NCBI GenBank assembly: GCA_900545625.1 | Contig: UQZS01000003.1 | Location: 15,402 to 79,401, forward strand | Reading direction: 5' to 3' | From: an uncultured Oscillospiraceae bacterium | GTDB taxonomy: Bacteria > Bacillota > Clostridia > Oscillospirales > Acutalibacteraceae | DNA length: 64,000 nt | Shown here: piece by piece, positions 59,018 to 64,000 of the stretch | How positions within the stretch are numbered: the first letter of the stretch is position 1 | Layout of the letters: the number at the start of each line of letters is the position of its first letter | Position numbers and translations under genes: made by a program | The notes under the pieces: model-generated | The model's input: the letters and a program-made list of their open reading frames with translations, nothing else | Told to the model about the DNA's origin: nothing | Database searches by the model: none

Positions 59018-59046
59018 TTGAAATATTTGGAAAAATATTGTATAGT
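59018..59046 (+). promoter_or_regulatory. Promoter of the yhhN-mscS-yhcH group
   Basis: TTGAAA, 17 bases, TATAGT. A leader of about 105 bases with several small pairings (for example GCGGT/ACCGC at 59121-59133) follows before GTG 59159. Confidence 0.65.
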
Positions 59047-59158
59047 ATTACTGAAATTCAGAATGGTCGCGGTGGAGCTTACACATAGGCCTGCAGGGAT
59101 GTAAAATCCGTCTGGCAAAGCGGTAAGACCGCGTATCCGAACAGCTTGGAGTGGTTTT

Positions 59159-59851
59159 GTGTACTGGGTGTTGTTGGGCGTCGGCATCGCCGCGACGGGA
59201 GTATTTCTGTTTTTGCGCGTCAAGTACGGCGGTATTGCCGCACTGTATGCAAAAGCCGTGGCAAGCCTTTGCTTTATCGGCACGGCGGTGGCGGCAACGA
59301 ACGCCAACCGCGGGTTTTACGAATTCGGCTCCTTGATGATCTTCGGGCTTGTGTGCGGGCTCTTGGGCGACGTTTGGCTCGACCTCAAATGGATCTATTT
59401 GCAGGATAAGGATTCATACCTTTATTCCGGCTTTATCTTCTTTTTGCTCGGGCATGTCTGCTTCGTCGCCGCTATCTTAGTCGCTTCGCCCTTTACGACG
59501 GCAAGCATTCTCATTTCCGCTGCGGCAGCGCTGGTCATTGCCGTGATCGCGCTTCTCCTCGAAAAGCCGCTTAAAATGCGGTACGGCAAATTCAAATGGA
59601 TCGTATTCCTTTATTCGTTCATGCTCTCATGGACGATGACGAGCGCCATGGTAACGGCATATATCACCGATTTCCAAAAAATGTGGGTCGTCATGTCCAT
59701 CGGCGGGCTTTTATTCCTGCTGTCCGACCTGGTGCTTTCCGGCATGTACTTCGGCGAGGGCAAAAACACCAAAGGCAATATCATTCTCAACCACACTCTG
59801 TATTATGCCGCGCAGTTCACCATGGCGGCAACAATACTCTGCGCTACATAA
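59159..59851 (+). CDS. YhhN-family membrane protein (lysoplasmalogenase-like)
   Basis: A 230-residue protein with about eight helices. The family core is visible: FGLVCGLLGDVWLDLKW (about 62-78, acidic residues in the membrane) and GGLLFLLSDLVLSGMYFGEG (about 182-201). Eukaryotic relatives (TMEM86) hydrolyse lysoplasmalogens, and clostridial membranes contain plasmalogens, so a similar role is plausible. The start is GTG 59159 with GGAGTGG upstream. Confidence 0.82.
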   Translation: MYWVLLGVGIAATGVFLFLRVKYGGIAALYAKAVASLCFIGTAVAATNANRGFYEFGSLMIFGLVCGLLGDVWLDLKWIYLQDKDSYLYSGFIFFLLGHVCFVAAILVASPFTTASILISAAAALVIAVIALLLEKPLKMRYGKFKWIVFLYSFMLSWTMTSAMVTAYITDFQKMWVVMSIGGLLFLLSDLVLSGMYFGEGKNTKGNIILNHTLYYAAQFTMAATILCAT

Positions 59852-59866
59852 AGGACCCCTTTTGCT

Positions 59867-60706
59867 ATGGATACCCTACACGCGATTCTGAATTATTCCG
59901 TCGGCAACTTTACCGTGGGCAAAATTTTGTCCGCGGTTTTGGTGTTTGTCATCTGTTACGTCATCCAGCGGCTGCTTTGCCGGCTGCTCGACCGTTTGCT
60001 TTCCCGCATATCCATGGACGCGACATTGCGCAAGATCCTGCGGTTTGCGGTCAAGCTTGTGCTGTGGTTCATCACGGCGATGATCGTCATAGAGACGCTC
60101 GGCGTTTCGGTCACCTCCATGCTTGCGGCATTTTCCGTTGTGGGGCTGGCTGCTTCGCTTGCCGTACAGGACAGCCTTGCCAATCTCGCAAGTGGTATCA
60201 TGCTGCTCATCTCAAAGCCCTTTAAGATCGGCGACTATGTAGAGATCGACGATGTGAGTGGCACGGTCAGCATCATCAGCCTCATCCACACCAAGCTCAA
60301 AACGGTAGATAACAAGATCATTTATGTGCCCAACAGCAAGGTCATCGACACAAAGATCATCAATTACACGGAGCAGGAAAAACGGCTGGTGGACTTAAAC
60401 ATCGACGTTTCCTATGACGCACCTATTGAGGAGGTGCGCCGTTCGCTGCTCGCTTCCGTCGAGGCAGTCGGCATGTTTACGGACGAACCCGACCCGCCCT
60501 TTGCCGCGATACAGAAGTTTGACGAAAGCAGCATTTCCTATGTACTGCGCGCCTGGGTCAAAACAGCAGATTACTGGTCGGCGCGTTACCGCCTTTTGGA
60601 ACAGATCAAAACCGATTTTGATGCGCGGGGGATCGAAATGACCTACCCGCACATGAATATACACATTTCTGAAGCGTCGCCGCTTCAAGGAGGTACAAAA
60701 AAATGA
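59867..60706 (+). CDS. Small-conductance mechanosensitive channel (MscS family)
   Basis: A 279-residue channel of standard MscS length. Three N-terminal helices end in the pore helix AFSVVGLAASLAVQDSLANL (about 86-105), then SGIMLLISKPFKIGDYVEID (about 107-126), the beta domain (IPNSKV-type YVPNSKVIDTKI) and the C-terminal alpha-beta part. It starts 15 bases after yhhN. With mscL at 7 kb the window encodes both classes of osmotic safety valve. Confidence 0.93.
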   Translation: MDTLHAILNYSVGNFTVGKILSAVLVFVICYVIQRLLCRLLDRLLSRISMDATLRKILRFAVKLVLWFITAMIVIETLGVSVTSMLAAFSVVGLAASLAVQDSLANLASGIMLLISKPFKIGDYVEIDDVSGTVSIISLIHTKLKTVDNKIIYVPNSKVIDTKIINYTEQEKRLVDLNIDVSYDAPIEEVRRSLLASVEAVGMFTDEPDPPFAAIQKFDESSISYVLRAWVKTADYWSARYRLLEQIKTDFDARGIEMTYPHMNIHISEASPLQGGTKK

Positions 60707-61167
60707 TTTTGGACAGTGTTGAGAATTTCCTGAAATACGCCCATAAAAATCAAAACTCCATTCTGGCGTATGATTTTATTATGAACGACAGGAAAAACCC
60801 GATGCCGCCCGGACGTTATGCGCTCGACGGAGACCGCTGCTTTGCAACGGTGCAGACCTACGATACGGGTTTTTCGTCGGAAAAGGATTATGAAGCGCAC
60901 CGTGTTTATGCCGATGTCCAGTATATTGCCGAGGGCGAAGAGCAGATGTTCTGGGCGCCTTCGGAAACGCTGGAAAACACCGTCCCCTATTCTTCCGAAA
61001 AGGATGTTGCCTTTTTTACGGGCAACGATGAAAATTCCCGCAGCTTTGCGGTCCGTGCGGGAGAATTCGCTGTGTTTTATCCGCAGGATGCGCACAAGCC
61101 CGGCTGCTGTGTGGACGGCAAGCCCGCCGCAGTGCGCAAAATCGTGATCAAAATTATGTTGGATTAA
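60703..61167 (+). CDS. YhcH/YjgK/YiaL family protein
   Basis: A 154-residue cupin-like protein. PPGRYALDGDRCFATVQTYD (about 32-51), YEAHRVYADVQYIAEGEE (about 64-81) and FYPQDAHKPGC (about 127-137) carry the conserved His and Glu metal ligands. Relatives are linked to sialic acid or sugar-acid metabolism, with anomerase-like activity proposed. Its ATG overlaps the mscS TGA by 4 bases, with AAGGAGG upstream. Confidence 0.88.
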   Translation: MILDSVENFLKYAHKNQNSILAYDFIMNDRKNPMPPGRYALDGDRCFATVQTYDTGFSSEKDYEAHRVYADVQYIAEGEEQMFWAPSETLENTVPYSSEKDVAFFTGNDENSRSFAVRAGEFAVFYPQDAHKPGCCVDGKPAAVRKIVIKIMLD

Positions 61168-61191
61168 ACAAAATGCCTGCGCGCAAAAATT

Positions 61192-61229
61192 TGCACGGCA
61201 AGGGGGTCTCCCCTGCCGTGCATTTTCTT
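61192..61229 (+). terminator. Terminator of the yhhN-mscS-yhcH group
   Basis: A TGCACGGCAAGGGG/CCCCTGCCGTGCA stem with a short loop and a TTTTCTTT tail. Confidence 0.88.
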
Positions 61230-61257
61230 TCTATAAGCCTTTTCGTTTCAGGTCGCT

Positions 61258-62241
61258 TCACTTATAGTAAGCAATCTTATAGAAGTTCGGATACACACTG
61301 ACGAACGAAGACAGCGTGGTGCGCGAATTCGAGCCCGGATCGTTGACGGTGAAGTTCGCCGCCGAAAGCGTGCCGCCCGTAAAGCCGGTCACAACAACCC
61401 AGTGCTGGCTGCCGTTCGACTTTTTCATGCCGAGGATCACAGGCTTGCCCTGCGAAAGCAGATTATAGACCGTTTGCAGATAGTTCGTACCGTTGGTGCT
61501 CGTCACGTAGTTGGACGGCCAGTACAGCCAGCCTGCAGGCGCATAAGTGAGCCTTTTCGCCATATCCGCGGGTGTGAGCGTCGTACCCGTGCGGAAAGAT
61601 TCGGTCATGGCAAGCGCCGTAGTGGTGCAGCCGGACTGTGCAATAGTCTCGCCCGAAGAACCGAGCAGCACGTTTGCCCAGCGGGAATCCGTCTGCTTAA
61701 AGCTCGGCACGGAAAGCCGCACCGCTGCGTGGCCGCCGGTCGTGCCGGACGACACCGCCGTCAGATACGACGCGCTGACATATCCGGTGCTTCTGCCGTT
61801 GTAGACGATCTTCGCCCAGCCGCCGGACTGCGAAAGCACGACGATGACTTTGCCGTTCGGGAGTGACGCTTTGACGGAATAATTTGTACCCGCACCGGAG
61901 CGAACATTCAAATTGCCGCTCGTAGTCTTGACGCGGTATGCACGGCTGCCGGATACTTCGGCAATATAGCTTGCAGAAGCATAACCGCTTTTGCCGTCCG
62001 CGTATTCCACGCGCCACCAGTTTCCTTCTTTGGAAAGCAGCGTAACGGTCGCATTCTTGGACAGCGACGCGATCACGCTCGACGAAGTCGAAGGCGCCGA
62101 ACGGACATTCAAGCTGCCCGAGGTGATGCGCACCGTGCCCGCGCGGCTGTCGGCGTCTGCGGCGAACGACGGCACGGCTAATGCCAATATCGCCGCAAGA
62201 ACGAGCAGCACACTGCAGAGCTTCTTCATGGTATTTTTCAT
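61258..62241 (-). CDS. Secreted protein with two SH3b domains and a C39-like peptidase domain
   Basis: A 327-residue secreted protein. The signal peptide (about 1-28) ends VPSFAAD. Two bacterial SH3 domains follow (about 36-95 and 103-165, each with a SLNVRSAPSTSSSV- or NLNVRSGAGTNYSV-type start), probably binding the cell wall. The C39_2 domain (about 180-327) has VPSFKQTDSRWANVLLG, IAQSGCTTTALAM (catalytic Cys), GSQHWVVVTGF (catalytic His) and FTVNDPGS. ATG 62241 follows AAGGAGGT. It may act on wall peptides; the target is not known. Confidence 0.88.
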   Translation of the reverse strand: MKNTMKKLCSVLLVLAAILALAVPSFAADADSRAGTVRITSGSLNVRSAPSTSSSVIASLSKNATVTLLSKEGNWWRVEYADGKSGYASASYIAEVSGSRAYRVKTTSGNLNVRSGAGTNYSVKASLPNGKVIVVLSQSGGWAKIVYNGRSTGYVSASYLTAVSSGTTGGHAAVRLSVPSFKQTDSRWANVLLGSSGETIAQSGCTTTALAMTESFRTGTTLTPADMAKRLTYAPAGWLYWPSNYVTSTNGTNYLQTVYNLLSQGKPVILGMKKSNGSQHWVVVTGFTGGTLSAANFTVNDPGSNSRTTLSSFVSVYPNFYKIAYYK

Positions 62242-62461
62242 GTTGTATACCTCCTTCTCCGATGCGTCCTTCGCATCGTGTGGCCTCAGTATAGCGCAAC
62301 TTTCCCGCATTTGCACGCTCCAAATACCGGCGGCAAAGGCAGTCTGCAGCGTAGCAGGAAACTGCTGGGTTGGAAACGAACATTCTGCCTAAAAAGCACT
62401 TTATACGAAGTACTGTGTTTTGTGGATCACGACAAATCGTGCAAAAATTTTCTTCTTTTCG

Positions 62462-62489
62462 TTGACAAATCGAAACAGCTTGCTATAAT
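62462..62489 (+). promoter_or_regulatory. Promoter of glnA
   Basis: TTGACA, 16 bases, TATAAT with extended -10 TGC: strong. The 325-base gap 62242-62566 otherwise holds the leader hairpin and nothing else recognisable. Confidence 0.85.
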
Positions 62490-62503
62490 GGTAGCATAAA
62501 CGC

Positions 62504-62545
62504 AGGGCAACGACGTCTTACGATAAGGCGTCGTTGCCCTCTTTT
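62504..62545 (+). terminator. Terminator-like hairpin in the glnA leader (attenuator candidate)
   Basis: A 16-bp stem (AGGGCAACGACGTCTT with its complement, one G-T pair, 5-base loop) is followed by CTTTT. It begins about 9 bases after the expected transcription start and ends 22 bases before glnA, so it should stop most transcripts unless it is melted or blocked. Confidence 0.75.
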
Positions 62546-62566
62546 AGTTGAAAGGAGAAAAGCAAA

Positions 62567-63889
62567 ATGGGTTACACAAAAGAAGATGTTTTGCGCATTG
62601 CAAAGGAACAGGATGTCAAATTCATCCGTTTGCAGTTCACTGATATTTTCGGTCAGCTGAAAAATGTCGCCATCACTGAAAGCCAGTTGGAAAAAGCGCT
62701 CGACAACGAATGTATGTTTGACGGCTCTTCGATCGAGGGCTTTGTGCGCATCGACGAATCCGATATGTACCTGCGCCCGGATTACGATTCCTTTGTACTG
62801 CTGCCGTGGAAAGACCGTGTCGCGCGTTTGATCTGCGATGTCTACTGCGCGGACGGCACGACGCCGTTTTTGGGCGATCCGAGAAACGTGCTGAAAAAAG
62901 TCATCAAGGAAGCCGCTGATATGGGCTATACCTTCAACGTCGGCCCCGAATGTGAATTTTTCCTGTTCCAGCTTGATGAAGACGGCAACCCCACCACCAA
63001 GACCGGCGACGTGGCAGGTTATTTTGATATGGGGCCCTCCGATCAGGGTGAACAGTGCCGCCGTGAGATCTGTCTGGCGCTCGAAGACATGGGCTTTGAG
63101 ATCGAAGCGTCGCACCATGAGGTCGCCGCAGGCCAGCATGAGATCGACTTCCGTTTTGACGAAGTTTTGAAGACCGCCGACAACGTGATGACCTTTAAGC
63201 ATGTGGTCAAGACCTATGCCCGCCGTCACGGTCTGCATGCGACATTCATGCCCAAGCCCGTATTCGGCATAAACGGTTCGGGCATGCACACCAACATGTC
63301 GCTGATGAAAGACGGCAAAAACGCTTTCTACGATCCCGATACGGAACTGGGACTTAGCGACACCGCCATGCACTTCATCGCGGGCCTTCTCAAGCACGTC
63401 AAGGGCATTGCCGCCGTCTCTAACCCCCTGGTCAACTCCTATAAGCGTTTGGTGCCCGGCTATGAAGCGCCCGTATATCTTTCCTGGTCCGCTTCCAACC
63501 GTTCGGCGCTCATCCGTGTGCCTGCCGCGCGCGGCATGGGTACGCGCGTAGAGCTGCGCTGCCCCGATCCGTCCTGCAACCCCTACCTTGAAATGGCGCT
63601 CTGCCTTGCCGCGGGGCTCGACGGCATCAAGAACCAGCTCACACCGCCCGCAGGTACAAACAAAAATATCTTCGCCATGTCTCCTGAGGAGCTTGCTGCG
63701 GACGGCATCGACAGCCTGCCCGGGTCTCTGGAAGAAGCGTTAGTCGAATTCCAAAAAGACCCCTTCATCAAAGAGGCGCTCGGCGAGCATGTCTATACGA
63801 AGTATCTTGAGGGCAAAGAACACGAGTGGGACAGATACCGCACCAGCGTCAGCGATTGGGAGATCGGCAACTATCTGACCAAATATTGA
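62567..63889 (+). CDS. glnA: Glutamine synthetase type I
   Basis: A 440-residue GSI-alpha-type enzyme making glutamine from glutamate, NH3 and [21 protein letters not shown] (about 19-36), [20 protein letters not shown] (about 47-66), GPECEFFLF (about 126-134, metal Glu), AAGQHEIDF (about 186-194), [10 protein letters not shown] (about 240-249) and [20 protein letters not shown] (about 316-335) are canonical. There is no adenylylation-site Tyr insertion, as in Gram-positive GSI-alpha. AAAGGAG precedes ATG 62567. The strong promoter and leader hairpin suggest control by transcription attenuation. Confidence 0.97.
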   Translation: MGYTKEDVLRIAKEQDVKFIRLQFTDIFGQLKNVAITESQLEKALDNECMFDGSSIEGFVRIDESDMYLRPDYDSFVLLPWKDRVARLICDVYCADGTTPFLGDPRNVLKKVIKEAADMGYTFNVGPECEFFLFQLDEDGNPTTKTGDVAGYFDMGPSDQGEQCRREICLALEDMGFEIEASHHEVAAGQHEIDFRFDEVLKTADNVMTFKHVVKTYARRHGLHATFMPKPVFGINGSGMHTNMSLMKDGKNAFYDPDTELGLSDTAMHFIAGLLKHVKGIAAVSNPLVNSYKRLVPGYEAPVYLSWSASNRSALIRVPAARGMGTRVELRCPDPSCNPYLEMALCLAAGLDGIKNQLTPPAGTNKNIFAMSPEELAADGIDSLPGSLEEALVEFQKDPFIKEALGEHVYTKYLEGKEHEWDRYRTSVSDWEIGNYLTKY

Positions 63890-63955
63890 TATACCGAGCG
63901 GAAAACGGCGCCATTTCGCACCGTTCTCTATAAATACCTCATTTTTTCTCCTGTG

Positions 63956-63996
63956 GCGCCGGCGCGGCTTCCCTACCGCGCCGGCGCATCCCTTTT
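63956..63996 (+). terminator. Terminator of glnA
   Basis: A 12-bp perfect GC-rich stem GCGCCGGCGCGG with its complement, followed closely by TTTT. Confidence 0.85.
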
Positions 63997-64000
63997 ATAT

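Noticed and set aside
1-64000. tRNA or rRNA genes, integrase, transposase, phage genes
   Set aside because: None was seen on reading the intergenic regions and predicted proteins on both strands; a covariance scan could still reveal a missed tRNA.

Overview
The window reads as chromosome from a spore-forming, strictly anaerobic member of the Clostridia, probably Oscillospirales/Ruminococcaceae-like. Spore genes support this (gpr with a sigma-G-type promoter, spoIIP, two small coat or ferritin-like proteins), as do anaerobic enzymes (an Hnd-type [FeFe] hydrogenase operon, a flavodiiron protein, an anaerobic sulfatase maturase, HemW and other radical SAM proteins), Firmicutes regulation (a T-box, a MocR regulator) and a palindromic intergenic element of the kind common in that group. 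Third codon positions are GC-rich, which creates many long antisense open frames that were ignored. TGA serves as a normal stop throughout. No rRNA, tRNA, CRISPR array, phage or complete transposon was found.

Layout. 0-4 kb: an interrupted GHKL sensor kinase, a small HELGH membrane protein, a cytochrome-b-like membrane protein ending in an SdhB-type cysteine motif, a TIM-barrel protein and a palindromic repeat element. 4-11 kb: secreted 5'-nucleotidase, a PflA-like radical SAM protein, mscL, proC, rpsT, gpr, spoIIP. 11-18 kb (minus strand): hemW, a prolyl-tRNA deacylase, lepA, a DUF3592 protein, a YitT protein, mrnC and obgE, a translation and RNA housekeeping block. 18-23 kb: a small membrane protein behind a LexA-like operator, an MBL hydrolase, then a vitamin B6 salvage locus (pdxR-like regulator divergent from a PLP-precursor kinase and an ECF S component) and a TatD-associated radical SAM protein. 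23-28 kb: a five-gene electron-bifurcating hydrogenase operon. 28-33 kb: an acetyltransferase, a deleted GH39 glycosidase, and a membrane sulfatase with its anSME maturase. 33-43 kb: MltG-like protein, a membrane-bound XRE regulator, flavodiiron protein, C39-type peptidase, ketopantoate reductase, TVP38 and YlmH proteins, two flavoproteins, a second XRE regulator. 43-48 kb: DUF1015, VanZ, an oligopeptide-type binding lipoprotein and an LCP cell-wall ligase. 48.6-53.6 kb: a hexuronate operon (mannonate dehydratase, mannonate oxidoreductase, KDG kinase, KDPG aldolase) continuing into pduL and bioY. 53.7-64 kb: coat-like proteins, solitary MazF/NdoA, GNAT, a trpXYZ-type ABC transporter behind a T-box with a UGG specifier, Dabb protein, YhhN, MscS, YhcH, an SH3/C39 secreted protein, and glnA behind a terminator-like leader hairpin.

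The metabolism suggested is fermentation of host or plant glycans (uronates, sulfated sugars, a former xylosidase), with electrons disposed of as H2 through the Hnd hydrogenase and oxygen or NO handled by the flavodiiron protein. The window is mostly ordinary core genome. The most interesting points are small ones: the SdhC/SdhB-tail hybrid, the LtaS-like membrane topology of a formylglycine-type sulfatase, a MocR regulator whose PLP lysine is arginine, a LexA-like box on a tiny membrane protein, a long inverted repeat spanning the promoter of an XRE gene, and the leader structures of trpX, yhhN and glnA. No wholly new multi-gene system could be identified with confidence.
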